This document shows positions 6,069 to 13,870 of a stretch of DNA of 20,892 bases, in pieces. The notes beneath the pieces are model-generated. The model was given only the letters and a program-made list of their open reading frames with translations. It did not search any database and had not been told where the DNA came from. The DNA is from RGIG4097 sp964367645 (GTDB lineage Bacteria; Bacillota; Clostridia; Christensenellales; CAG-917), in the NCBI GenBank assembly GCA_964367645.1, contig CAYIYN010000018.1, positions 1 to 20,892 of the forward strand, in the 5' to 3' direction. The position numbers and the translations under genes are program-made. The stretch's first letter is position 1. Each line of letters opens with the position of its first letter.

Positions 6069-6299
6069 CTATTTACCCGAATCGTCTTTGTTCGGCAATT
6101 CCTCAGCAAACGCCGTCAAAAGGACTTTCCTTTCACGATAATGCGAATCTTCGCCCGTTGTTTTGTCCTCAAAATAGCGGACTTGAACAGGAACTAGCAC
6201 GTCACCGCACTTTATGTAAAAGTTGACTGCCGTCTTGTCTTTGCCGTCGTTCTTATCGACATAACTTGATGTTTTTTTGAAAAATTTGACTTCTGCCAT
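6069..6299 (-). CDS. Small plasmid/phage-like protein, possible ssDNA-binding
   Basis: A 76-residue protein, first in the island operon, with ATG 6299 and an AGGTAGG site. It shows successive strands (AEVKFFKKTSSYV, TAVNFYIKCG, VLVPVQVRYF, RKVLLTAFAEEL) and an acidic tail, in the size range of small OB-fold ssDNA-binding proteins of filamentous phages and rolling-circle plasmids. Encoding such a protein beside a HUH-type Rep would fit replication through single-stranded DNA. This assignment comes from pattern and context, not from a diagnostic motif. Confidence 0.6.
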   Translation of the reverse strand: MAEVKFFKKTSSYVDKNDGKDKTAVNFYIKCGDVLVPVQVRYFEDKTTGEDSHYRERKVLLTAFAEELPNKDDSGK

Positions 6300-6331
6300 A
6301 GAAACCTACCTTTTGTCTTCCGACATATTTT

Positions 6332-6361
6332 TATTTACAAGGCTATACGCCGTGTATTCAA
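6332..6361 (-). promoter_or_regulatory. Possible promoter of the island operon
   Basis: On the minus strand, TTGAAT (6356-6361), an 18-bp spacer and TAAATA (6332-6337) precede the 76-residue gene. It is only moderately like consensus. Confidence 0.35.
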
Positions 6362-6366
6362 AGGGG

Positions 6367-6389
6367 GAGTGTCTACAATGCCGACACTC
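6367..6389. other. Small hairpin upstream of the island operon
   Basis: GAGTGTC and GACACTC form a 7-bp stem with a nine-base loop between the island promoter and the terminator at 6402. It lacks a T-run on either strand, so it may be an operator or replication structure. Confidence 0.3.
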
Positions 6390-6401
6390 ACGGCGCGATA
6401 T

Positions 6402-6435
6402 AAAAAAATCGCAAAGGGTTAGGGAAACCCTTCGC
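6402..6435 (-). terminator. Orphan Rho-independent terminator
   Basis: On the minus strand, GCGAAGGGTT and AACCCTTTGC pair (one G-U) around a five-base loop, followed by GA and seven Ts. It is a textbook terminator, yet no minus-strand gene lies upstream of it; the next gene is nifJ on the plus strand. It therefore ends a transcript that no longer exists here, or insulates the island. Confidence 0.75.
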
Positions 6436-6480
6436 AATAAATGTTAAACTATACAAATAATGACTTTTGATTTTCTTTAA

Positions 6481-6509
6481 TTGACTTAAACTATATTTAG
6501 AGCTATAAT
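6481..6509 (+). promoter_or_regulatory. Strong sigma-A promoter of nifJ
   Basis: TTGACT (6481-6486), a 17-bp spacer and a perfect TATAAT (6504-6509). The start should be near 6516, giving a leader of about 68 bases with a GGAGG ribosome site at 6569-6573. Confidence 0.85.
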
Positions 6510-6583
6510 GCACAATGCACGCGTTGAGTACGCGCGCACCGTTACACAAATATAATTGAAAATACATTGGAGGTTGTTCTCTT

Positions 6584-9500
6584 ATGAGCAAAAAGATGAC
6601 AATTGACGGAAATACCGCAGCAGCGCATGTTGCATACGCCTTTTCGGACGTAGCGGCCATTTATCCTATCACTCCCTCCTCCCCTATGGCTGAAAGTTGC
6701 GATGACTGGGCCGGACAAGGAAGGAAGAATATTCTTGGCAATACACTGAAAATAGCCGAGATGCAATCCGAAGCAGGCGCAGCGGGCGCAGTACACGGCT
6801 CTTTGGCCGCAGGTGCGCTGACAACCACTTTCACGGCAAGTCAGGGACTGCTTCTTATGATACCCAACATGTACAAAATCGCGGGCGAACTTCTGCCTTG
6901 CGTGTTCCATGTTACGGCAAGAGCTCTTGCAGCACACGCACTTAGCATTTTCGGCGACCAAGCCGACGTTATGGCGTGCCGTCAAACAGGCTTTGCAATG
7001 CTTGCCTCAAACAGCGTGCAAGAGGTTATGGATATGGCTCTTGTGTCCCATCTGGCCACACTCAAATCCTCCGTTCCTTTTCTTCACTTCTTCGACGGTT
7101 TCCGCACCTCTCACGAAGTGAGCAAAATTGATGTTATCGATTATGACGAAATGAAATCCCTCGTCAACTTTGACGAGATTGATAATTTCCGTATGCGTTC
7201 ACTCAACCCCGAGCACCCTCATCAAGCAGGCACAGCTCAAAACCCCGACATCTACTTCCAAAACAGAGAAGCGGCAAACAAATATTATGATGCCGTCCCC
7301 GGTATTGTTAGCGAAATGATGGACAAAGTAGGCGCGCTCACCGGAAGAAAATATAAACTTGTCGACTACTACGGTGCTGCAGATGCAGACCGCGTTATCG
7401 TCATTATGGGTAGCGGTGCTGAAGCGTGTGAAGAAACCGTTGATTATCTCAACAACAAAGGCAATAAAGTAGGCCTTATAAAAGTCCGTCTTTACCGTCC
7501 TTTCCCCGTCGACGCACTCATTAATGCTCTGCCTAAGTCCGTGAAATCAATGACCGTCCTGGACCGCACGAAAGAATCGGGTTCCCTTGGTGAACCGCTT
7601 TATCTCGACGTTGTTTCGGCTCTCAAAGAAAACAACATAGACATGGAAATCCTCTGTGGACGTTATGGTCTTGGCAGCAAGGAATTTAATCCTTCCATGG
7701 TAAATGCCATCTATGCGAATATGAGCGGAGAGAAGAAAAATCACTTCACCGTCGGCATCACCGACGACGTGACTTTCACATCACTGGAAATCAAAGAAAA
7801 AATCGACGCGGCAGAAAAGAGCACCATTTCATGCAAATTCTACGGACTCGGTTCTGACGGCACAGTCGGCGCAAACAAAAACAGCATCAAAATTATCGGC
7901 GACCACACCGACAAATACGCTCAGGGATATTTTGCTTACGACTCCAAAAAGTCCGGTGGCATAACAATCTCTCACCTGCGTTTTGCCAACAAGCCCATAC
8001 GCAGCACATATCTTATCGACCAGGCGGATTTCGTGGCGTGCCACAATTCTTCCTACGTTTTGCGTTACGATATGCTCTCCGATTTGAAAAACGGAGGCAC
8101 TTTCCTTCTTAACTCCCAATGGGAGCCTGAGGATATGGATACAAAACTTCCCGCCGGCATGAAGAATCTGATTGCTCAAAAGCATATCAAATTCTACACC
8201 CTCGACGGACTGAAAGTCGTGCAGGAACTGGGCGCAAGCAAGGGCGTCAACACCGTAATGCAGGCGGCATTCTTCAAATTGGCAAACGTCATTCCTTATG
8301 AAGACGCAGAACGCTATATGAAAGAAGCCATCAAGAAAACATACGGCAAAAAAGGCGACGCAGTCGTTGCTATGAACTGCGCTTGCATCGACAACGCAAT
8401 CAAGGAACTCAAAGAGGTCAAGTATCCCGAAAGTTGGGCAACCACTACGTCGGGAGCCGATCCGCTTCCCGTCCCCAACGACGAATATTTTAAAAACTTT
8501 ATCGCTCCAATCACCGCACAAGAAGGCGATAAACTGCCCGTCAGCGCGTTTGATCCGTCCGGTATCGTACCCACCGGCACCACCAAGTTTGAAAAGCGCG
8601 GCATAGCGGTAACGGTTCCCAAATGGATTCCCGAAAACTGCATTCAGTGCAACCGCTGCTCTCTCGTGTGCCCTCACGCGACCATTCGTCCCGTGCTTGC
8701 AACCACTGAAGAGTTGAAGGATAAACCCGAGGGGTTTGTCACAAAGCCCGCAACCGGCTTTAAGGGCTATGAATATCGTATGCAAGTCAGTCCTTTCGAT
8801 TGTACGGGCTGCAGCAACTGCGCGGCAATGTGCCCCGCAAAAGAAAAGGCACTCGTGATGGTGCCTCTCGACGAAGCCATCGCAAACGAAGAAGAGCATT
8901 GGAACTACGCCGTATCGTTAAAAGAAACGAGCGCGCCGATAGCCAACTTCTCAAGCGTAAAGAACAGCCAGTTCAAGAAGCCTTTGTTTGAGTTCTCCGG
9001 CGCATGCGCAGGCTGCGGCGAAACTCCTTATGTGAAACTCGCAACGCAACTCTTCGGTGACAGAATGGTAGTCGCTAATGCGACAGGTTGCTCTTCCATT
9101 TACGGCGGCAGCGCACCTACCTGCCCATACACCAAAAATGACGACGGCCGCGGTCCCGCTTGGGCAAACTCACTGTTTGAAGACAATGCGGAATTCGGCT
9201 TTGGTATGCACATCGCTTATCAGCAACGCAGAAATATTCTTGCCAATATCATCACCAATCTTCTTGGCCTTGAGAATATCAACGTCGCGTTCAAAGACGC
9301 TCTGCATGGCTGGCTTGACAATATGAACGACGGACCTTTGTCCGAAGCGGCAAGCAAGAAAATTCTTGAACTGCTTCCCGAAGCCAAAAATAACGCTACC
9401 GGCATTACCCTCGACTTGCTTGATTCTATCGAACAGCGCAAGGACTGCCTCATCAAGAAATCCATTTGGATTATCGGCGGCGACGGTTGGGCATACGATA

Positions 9501-10120
9501 TCGGTTACAACGGTGTTGACCACGTGCTCGCAAGTGGCGAAGACGTCAATATCCTTGTTCTCGACACCGAAGTTTACTCCAACACCGGCGGACAAGCGTC
9601 CAAATCCACTCCTACCGGCGCAATCGCAAAATTTGCTGCATCCGGCAAGCGCACCAAGAAAAAGGACCTTTCTTTGCTCGCAATGGACTACGGCTATGTT
9701 TACGTCGCATCTGTGAGCATGGGCGCCGATATGAATCAAGTTATCAAAGCGTTCTCCGAAGCGGAAGCGTATCACGGACCGTCAATTATCATCGCATACG
9801 CACCGTGCATCAACCACGGCATCGATATGAGCAAATCACAACTTGAAGAGAAGAAAGCGGTGGAAACAGGCTATTGGCAACTCTTCCGCTACAATCCGGC
9901 TCTAAAAGATACCGACAAAAACGTGTTCACCTTGGACAGCAAGGAACCAACTGAGGATTATCAATCCTTCCTTATGGGCGAAGTGCGTTACGCATCCCTT
10001 GCAAAACAGAATCCCGACGCTGCAAAAATCCTCTTTGCAAAGAACGAAGAAGACGCCAAAGAAAAGCGCGCATTCTACGAAAGAAAGGCGGAGTCGAATT
10101 GGAAACCCAACAAAAACTGA
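6584..10120 (+). CDS. nifJ: Pyruvate:ferredoxin (flavodoxin) oxidoreductase
   Basis: A 1178-residue single-chain enzyme that converts pyruvate and CoA to acetyl-CoA and CO2 with reduction of ferredoxin, in the cytoplasm of anaerobes. The domain order is complete. It has an N-terminal pyrimidine-binding domain (IYPITPSSPMAE), a transketolase-C-like domain, and a gamma/EKR-type segment. Next comes a 2[4Fe-4S] ferredoxin domain with CIQCNRCSLVCP (from about 686) and CTGCSNCAAMCP (from about 740). The thiamine-pyrophosphate domain has CAGCGE (about 808), GDGWAYDIGYNG (about 965) and the late cluster cysteine in APCINHG (about 1074). Length matches the family. The ATG follows GGAGG by ten bases. 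It is monocistronic, with its own promoter and terminator. An alternative symbol is por. Confidence 0.97.
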   Translation: MSKKMTIDGNTAAAHVAYAFSDVAAIYPITPSSPMAESCDDWAGQGRKNILGNTLKIAEMQSEAGAAGAVHGSLAAGALTTTFTASQGLLLMIPNMYKIAGELLPCVFHVTARALAAHALSIFGDQADVMACRQTGFAMLASNSVQEVMDMALVSHLATLKSSVPFLHFFDGFRTSHEVSKIDVIDYDEMKSLVNFDEIDNFRMRSLNPEHPHQAGTAQNPDIYFQNREAANKYYDAVPGIVSEMMDKVGALTGRKYKLVDYYGAADADRVIVIMGSGAEACEETVDYLNNKGNKVGLIKVRLYRPFPVDALINALPKSVKSMTVLDRTKESGSLGEPLYLDVVSALKENNIDMEILCGRYGLGSKEFNPSMVNAIYANMSGEKKNHFTVGITDDVTFTSLEIKEKIDAAEKSTISCKFYGLGSDGTVGANKNSIKIIGDHTDKYAQGYFAYDSKKSGGITISHLRFANKPIRSTYLIDQADFVACHNSSYVLRYDMLSDLKNGGTFLLNSQWEPEDMDTKLPAGMKNLIAQKHIKFYTLDGLKVVQELGASKGVNTVMQAAFFKLANVIPYEDAERYMKEAIKKTYGKKGDAVVAMNCACIDNAIKELKEVKYPESWATTTSGADPLPVPNDEYFKNFIAPITAQEGDKLPVSAFDPSGIVPTGTTKFEKRGIAVTVPKWIPENCIQCNRCSLVCPHATIRPVLATTEELKDKPEGFVTKPATGFKGYEYRMQVSPFDCTGCSNCAAMCPAKEKALVMVPLDEAIANEEEHWNYAVSLKETSAPIANFSSVKNSQFKKPLFEFSGACAGCGETPYVKLATQLFGDRMVVANATGCSSIYGGSAPTCPYTKNDDGRGPAWANSLFEDNAEFGFGMHIAYQQRRNILANIITNLLGLENINVAFKDALHGWLDNMNDGPLSEAASKKILELLPEAKNNATGITLDLLDSIEQRKDCLIKKSIWIIGGDGWAYDIGYNGVDHVLASGEDVNILVLDTEVYSNTGGQASKSTPTGAIAKFAASGKRTKKKDLSLLAMDYGYVYVASVSMGADMNQVIKAFSEAEAYHGPSIIIAYAPCINHGIDMSKSQLEEKKAVETGYWQLFRYNPALKDTDKNVFTLDSKEPTEDYQSFLMGEVRYASLAKQNPDAAKILFAKNEEDAKEKRAFYERKAESNWKPNKN

Positions 10121-10136
10121 TGCAAAAGTCATATCG

Positions 10137-10167
10137 AAATCCCACGCAAATGCGTGGGATTTTTTTA
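10137..10167 (+). terminator. nifJ Rho-independent terminator
   Basis: AAATCCCACGC and GCGTGGGATTT form an 11-bp stem with an AAAT loop, running into Ts up to 10166, 16 bases after the nifJ stop. Its right arm is part of the 74-bp duplication. Confidence 0.92.
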
Positions 10168-10222
10168 TGACTGCATCAGTTTTTGTTGTTCCCCCTCCCA
10201 AAGTCGCCGCGCTGCCTATCGC
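10149..10222. repeat. 74-bp exact direct repeat, copy 1
   Basis: Starts inside the loop of the nifJ terminator and ends CTATCGC. It is identical over 74 bases to 10304-10377, an offset of 155 bases. This gene-free stretch of 343 bases holds only this duplication, its spacer and two terminators. Confidence 0.95.
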
Positions 10223-10303
10223 ATAAATCGTTTTGCCATTCGCGTGCCTTTGTTTGGCGGGGGTGCCCCCCTTGGTACCATTACATAGTGACAACCTCTC
10301 GCG

Positions 10304-10377
10304 AATGCGTGGGATTTTTTTATGACTGCATCAGTTTTTGTTGTTCCCCCTCCCAAAGTCGCCGCGCTGCCTATCGC
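10304..10377. repeat. 74-bp exact direct repeat, copy 2
   Basis: Second copy. It carries the right arm and T-run of the nifJ terminator but not the matching left arm, so it cannot fold the same way. A partial third echo (CGTCGCGCTGC) follows immediately. The 81-bp spacer between copies contains a GGGGG-TG-CCCCC mini-palindrome near 10257-10270. Confidence 0.95.
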
Positions 10378-10395
10378 CGTCGCGCTGCAATGCAA

Positions 10396-10425
10396 TAAAA
10401 ACAGCACCCGTTGCTAGGGTGCTGT
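10396..10425 (-). terminator. Terminator of the surface lipoprotein gene
   Basis: ACAGCACCC and GGGTGCTGT pair over 9 bp around a seven-base loop. On the minus strand the stem is followed by TTTTATT. It lies 39 bases past the lipoprotein stop. Confidence 0.8.
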
Positions 10426-10463
10426 GAAATAAGTTTAATGTGATTTTGATTTGTTCGGATTTG

Positions 10464-12983
10464 TTAATCCGCAAGGAATTTTAAGGTTGGCAATTTATCA
10501 TTGACAGTGGGCATATCCCACACTGCCGCTTCGAGTGATAGACTGCTTGTAAGCCAACTCGAATTGCGAATATTGTTAAACGGTTCCACCCCTGCCGTAT
10601 CTTGAATTTTTCCTTCAATTTTATCAGACTCAAACACGGAAAAATTTGGTACGCCGAGGCTGTCTTTTGCGTAGATAACGTCATTTTTGCTGAGGCTCTT
10701 TTGATTGTTGTAGAACACGTTTGCATAAGACGCAGATTGACTTCCGCCGACTGAATAACCAACGGTATTTTCGAGTTGTGCCGCGACTGTGGCAGTGACT
10801 GAAACGGAGCTGTACACATTGGCGATTATCCCCAGATAGTTACGTCCAGTAATGCCGCCGACGTACGCTTTTGCACCTTCTGCATATGCACTGCCGTTTA
10901 CGGTGCCGTCAAGTAGCATCGAACTTTTTACGCTGCCTCGTAACTCTCCTCCGTCTGTGAAGTTATAACCCGTAATACCTCCGGCGCAATTTGTTGCGCC
11001 GATGCCTGTCGCTGTGGCGCTAACAGTAACGTTGTCGATTTGACAGTTGAGTATATTTCCCCAGTTTTCGCCCGCGACCCCGCCTGCCATAGTAACGCCG
11101 TTTTCCGAACTGCTTGTTGCTTCAACCGTTACGCCCGTTTTGATGTATAACTGATTGCAACTTCCTGCATAAAGGAATCCCGCAAATCCTCCGGCAATCG
11201 CTTTCTGTGCTCCGTTTACCGTAATTGCACTGTCCTCAATGACGTTCATTTTGGAAGTACCGCTGGTTGTTTTTCCAAAGAATCCGCCGGCATACCCTTT
11301 GTTTGCCGTAACCTGGAGTGTACCAAAGAATGAGCATCTTTGGGCAAAGCCTCCATTTTCACCGTTTATACCCGCAATACCTCCGACATAAGCTGTGGAA
11401 TCTGTTGCTTCAACGGTGATTGGTGAGGGTGTCGACACACTGCAATCATAAATTTCGCCACCGTTATTTGATGCAACAATTCCGCCGAAAATTATATCAC
11501 GTGCCGTTTTAATCGTGCCGCATATAGTAACTTCGACCGAATTTATGACTGCGTTTTCTTCGTTGAACGCAGCGACAGCGGCAGCGTATACGGTTGATTC
11601 TTCTCCAAGTAAGTCAAAATCGCCGTCCTCGTCCCTAAGTGAAAACAATTCAAAAGATACTCTCAAATTTTTGATAGTGCCATTGTTGCAAATAAGCAGG
11701 GAATTATACTGCCCGGGAGCGATATTATTTAAGATAATTTGGTGTGAACTGACAGTGGTGTCGAGCGTGCCGTCGGGTTTATATGTGCCGCCGTCGATAC
11801 TGCCTGTAAACGGTGCTGACTTATCGCACTTTGCACTCCAACCGTCAATCGTAATATCTTCAATAATATAAATTTTGGCATTAAGATTTTCAGTGTCGGA
11901 AAGAGCAAGCGCAAGGTCAGAAACGTTTGCAGCGCCAATTTCATATTTTTTTATCCACTTTGCTTTTAACGTCACGTCTTTTCCAAGCAAATCTGCCGCG
12001 GTATCATCGTCAGCGGTTGACGGATCGTCAAAGTTAAAGCTGTATTCTTTGGTGTTTCCGTCTATCTCTTCGGTGTAATACCAATAACCAAATTCGTATC
12101 CAACTTTGGTAGGAGAAACCGGTTTGGCAAGAGTATCAAATTCTTTTTTTGTTGTCGGTGCCACCGCAGTGCCGCCGTCGCTGTCAAAGGTAACGGTGAC
12201 ATTGTCAAGGCAACTGTGCCACATAGCATAAATTATCAATGCGCTGTCAATGTTGTAGGCTGTAGATAGCGTCGATACGCCGACATCCGTTGCGTCGCGC
12301 ACGTCCGTCAGACGAACTTTATCGTCCTCTTCGCCGTCGTTATCGGTGTCGTCATAATAATACCAAAAAACGAAAAAGTCGCCCGTTTTTGTCGTTATGG
12401 GAGAAACAACGGATTGACGTGACGAGGCGTTTGCGGCCTGATATGAAGTGCTGAATGCATACCTAGGAGGATCGCTTCCCTCTATTGCCAAATCATTACC
12501 TTCGCCATCGGCAATTTTGACGTCCGTTCCATAATAATCACGAGCGCTTGAATCACCTATGCCTTCGATGTTTGCTTTCAAATTTTCATCAAACAAATAA
12601 ACTTCATGCGTATAACTCTTTGCCGTCCACAATGCCTTTATGTTTGTATTTGCTGTTATTGTGTAGTTTGCAAAGTCGTACAATGCTCCGCCGTTTAGGC
12701 TCCAGCCTGCAAAAGTGTAACCCGTTTTGATGGGGATAACTTCCGCGCCCAAAGAGTTTACGGGTTTCGATATTGTTTGTCCGTATTCGACTTTTTTGTT
12801 GTAGTTGGAAAGCGACGTACCTCCGTCTGAATCAAAGGTTACGTTAAAATAGGTAACTTCCGGAGGGCCGCCGTTGTCGTCCGGTGTACCCGGATCGGTG
12901 CCATCTCTGTCACATGCGACCAGCCCAAAGCAAAGCAGAAGCATCAGAAGCGCAATTAAGATATTTGTGGTTTTCTTCTTCAT
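10464..12983 (-). CDS. Surface lipoprotein with InlB-type and GLUG-type repeats
   Basis: An 839-residue exported lipoprotein. The signal peptide (MKKKTTNILIALLM onward) ends in lipobox LVAC with lipidated C24, then an acidic, proline/glycine-rich linker. InlB B-type (Flg_new) repeats follow: one at about 44-118 (VTFDSDGG to ALW), a degenerate one at about 120-258, and one at about 264-343 (VTFDSDGG to KAKW). From about 440 to 760 come GLUG-like repeats (GGIAG, AGGFFG, AGGVAG, AGGITG, VGGITG), which usually build a beta-helix. The expected role is adhesion or cell-surface interaction; no catalytic motif is seen. The ATG at 12983 has AAGG upstream and is preferred to the TTG at 12989. It sits downstream of the sigma/anti-sigma pair but has its own promoter. 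Confidence 0.85.
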   Translation of the reverse strand: MKKKTTNILIALLMLLLCFGLVACDRDGTDPGTPDDNGGPPEVTYFNVTFDSDGGTSLSNYNKKVEYGQTISKPVNSLGAEVIPIKTGYTFAGWSLNGGALYDFANYTITANTNIKALWTAKSYTHEVYLFDENLKANIEGIGDSSARDYYGTDVKIADGEGNDLAIEGSDPPRYAFSTSYQAANASSRQSVVSPITTKTGDFFVFWYYYDDTDNDGEEDDKVRLTDVRDATDVGVSTLSTAYNIDSALIIYAMWHSCLDNVTVTFDSDGGTAVAPTTKKEFDTLAKPVSPTKVGYEFGYWYYTEEIDGNTKEYSFNFDDPSTADDDTAADLLGKDVTLKAKWIKKYEIGAANVSDLALALSDTENLNAKIYIIEDITIDGWSAKCDKSAPFTGSIDGGTYKPDGTLDTTVSSHQIILNNIAPGQYNSLLICNNGTIKNLRVSFELFSLRDEDGDFDLLGEESTVYAAAVAAFNEENAVINSVEVTICGTIKTARDIIFGGIVASNNGGEIYDCSVSTPSPITVEATDSTAYVGGIAGINGENGGFAQRCSFFGTLQVTANKGYAGGFFGKTTSGTSKMNVIEDSAITVNGAQKAIAGGFAGFLYAGSCNQLYIKTGVTVEATSSSENGVTMAGGVAGENWGNILNCQIDNVTVSATATGIGATNCAGGITGYNFTDGGELRGSVKSSMLLDGTVNGSAYAEGAKAYVGGITGRNYLGIIANVYSSVSVTATVAAQLENTVGYSVGGSQSASYANVFYNNQKSLSKNDVIYAKDSLGVPNFSVFESDKIEGKIQDTAGVEPFNNIRNSSWLTSSLSLEAAVWDMPTVNDKLPTLKFLAD

Positions 12984-13092
12984 ATACAACCTTGGTAAAA
13001 GTTATTTGCCCAAAGGCAGTGGCGTTTTGCGCCGAGAGTGTTATTTTATCGTTACTGTGCGTTTGTCGTGATATTTGTTTTTCGCGTTTTCG

Positions 13093-13108
13093 CGCGTGCG
13101 TTCACGCG
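13093..13108. other. CG-rich hairpin in the lipoprotein leader
   Basis: CGCGTG and CACGCG form a 6-bp stem with a four-base loop within a dense run of CGCG steps, inside the roughly 140-base leader of the lipoprotein mRNA. It might influence translation or mRNA stability. Confidence 0.3.
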
Positions 13109-13130
13109 TCGCGCATTCTCGCGTTCATAT

Positions 13131-13158
13131 ATTATACCACCACTTGCGCGCATTTCAA
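13131..13158 (-). promoter_or_regulatory. Promoter of the surface lipoprotein gene
   Basis: On the minus strand, TTGAAA (13153-13158), a 16-bp spacer and a perfect TATAAT (13131-13136). It resembles housekeeping consensus more than an ECF-type promoter, so direct control by the neighbouring sigma factor is not evident. Confidence 0.75.
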
Positions 13159-13201
13159 CTTAAATTTTTGAGCTTGCTCGCGGCTAATATTTGATTTCCC
13201 T

Positions 13202-13870
13202 CTATTCCGCGTCTGACACTAAGATAAGCAAACGGCACAAATCTTTCATTTTCATCCCTAAGTCGGCGTGAAAGTCATCTGTTGCTTTGGAATTGATATA
13301 CTCAACGAGCAGCATTTTATCGTGAGAGTCGCCAACAGCATATTCAAGTGACACATCCTTTCCGTTAAAGGAGTTAAGCGCCGTAACAACCGAATCGCAT
13401 GTTCCGGCGGCGACTTCGGTAACGTCGTTATGGAAAGAAACATACACCTTATCTCCGTCTTCATATTGGGTGAGCAGTGATAAAAGTTCGACTCGCTCCT
13501 TGCCGATAACGCTATTGACCTCTTCTCCGCTACCTAGATTGACGGCTTCGATTATTATGCCTTTATCGTCTGCAATAACGCCAAAAACTTGCACATCATC
13601 TCCTCGCGTAAGAGAGATTGATATATAAGTCGGAGCTTGTGTTATAGTTTGTGGCACGGATTTGAAGGCAACGATGGATACGGTCATCACGGCAAAGATT
13701 AACAGCGTAAACACAAGCAACCAAGTCGTTAAGCGTTTTTTAAATGCCTGCACGGGGTTTTGGCCACTCAGCAAGGGGTTGATGGGTTCAGACTTTACGG
13801 TGGGCAGTACGTTTGGCGTAATATCTTCTATTTCAGCATTCAATCTACTTTTTATGTCTTTAATTTTCAT
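13202..13870 (-). CDS. Membrane anti-sigma factor, RsgI-like
   Basis: A 222-residue single-pass membrane protein. It has a cytoplasmic N-terminus (1-47), one transmembrane helix (about 48-69) and an extracellular domain that begins PTYISISLTRGDDVQVFGV. This resembles the start of the RsgI-type sensor domain (a strand pair followed by a helical part). Its ATG at 13870 overlaps the sigma gene by 11 bases and has a GAGGG site inside it, so the two are translationally coupled, as is usual for an anti-sigma factor and its sigma. The expected role is to hold the sigma factor at the membrane until an envelope signal frees it. The cytoplasmic part lacks a zinc-binding HxxxCxxC motif. The RsgI link is inferred from pattern and context. 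Confidence 0.6.
   Translation of the reverse strand: MKIKDIKSRLNAEIEDITPNVLPTVKSEPINPLLSGQNPVQAFKKRLTTWLLVFTLLIFAVMTVSIVAFKSVPQTITQAPTYISISLTRGDDVQVFGVIADDKGIIIEAVNLGSGEEVNSVIGKERVELLSLLTQYEDGDKVYVSFHNDVTEVAAGTCDSVVTALNSFNGKDVSLEYAVGDSHDKMLLVEYINSKATDDFHADLGMKMKDLCRLLILVSDAE

Larger units (their letters stand above)
1221..6435 (-). mobile_element. Mosaic integrated replicon island
   Basis: A run of minus-strand genes distinct from the flanking housekeeping genes: three small plasmid/phage-like genes, a truncated phage-methylase-like start, a HUH-SF3 replication initiator, two exported proteins, a signal-anchor peptide and an IS30 transposase fragment. Modules are separated by copies of one short repeat (1227, 2211, 2436, 5426). 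No integrase, relaxase, capsid or morphogenesis ATPase is visible, so the element is a plasmid-like replicon, its remnant, or a satellite. Both outer ends are inferred: the left from the outermost repeat copy, the right from an orphan minus-strand terminator at 6402-6435. Confidence 0.55.

Noticed and set aside
1221..6435. Complete inovirus-type prophage
   Set aside because: An initiator, a possible ssDNA-binding protein and a signal-anchor peptide fit, but no Zot/pI-type assembly ATPase, convincing coat protein or adsorption protein with a C-terminal anchor was found.
7829..8899. 356-residue minus-strand open frame inside nifJ
   Set aside because: It is antisense to a full-length, highly conserved enzyme, has no ribosome site and shows a phenylalanine/cysteine-rich composition typical of shadow frames. 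The same applies to the other long antisense frames in nifJ, glnS, truA and the ECF genes.
9902..10407. Open frames on both strands over the 74-bp duplication
   Set aside because: They share a stretch only because the DNA is duplicated, they cross a terminator, and they resemble no known protein.
13137..13201. Terminator after the anti-sigma gene
   Set aside because: GAGCAAGCTC near 13172 has only a 4-bp stem and is followed by A-rich, not T-rich, sequence on the minus strand.
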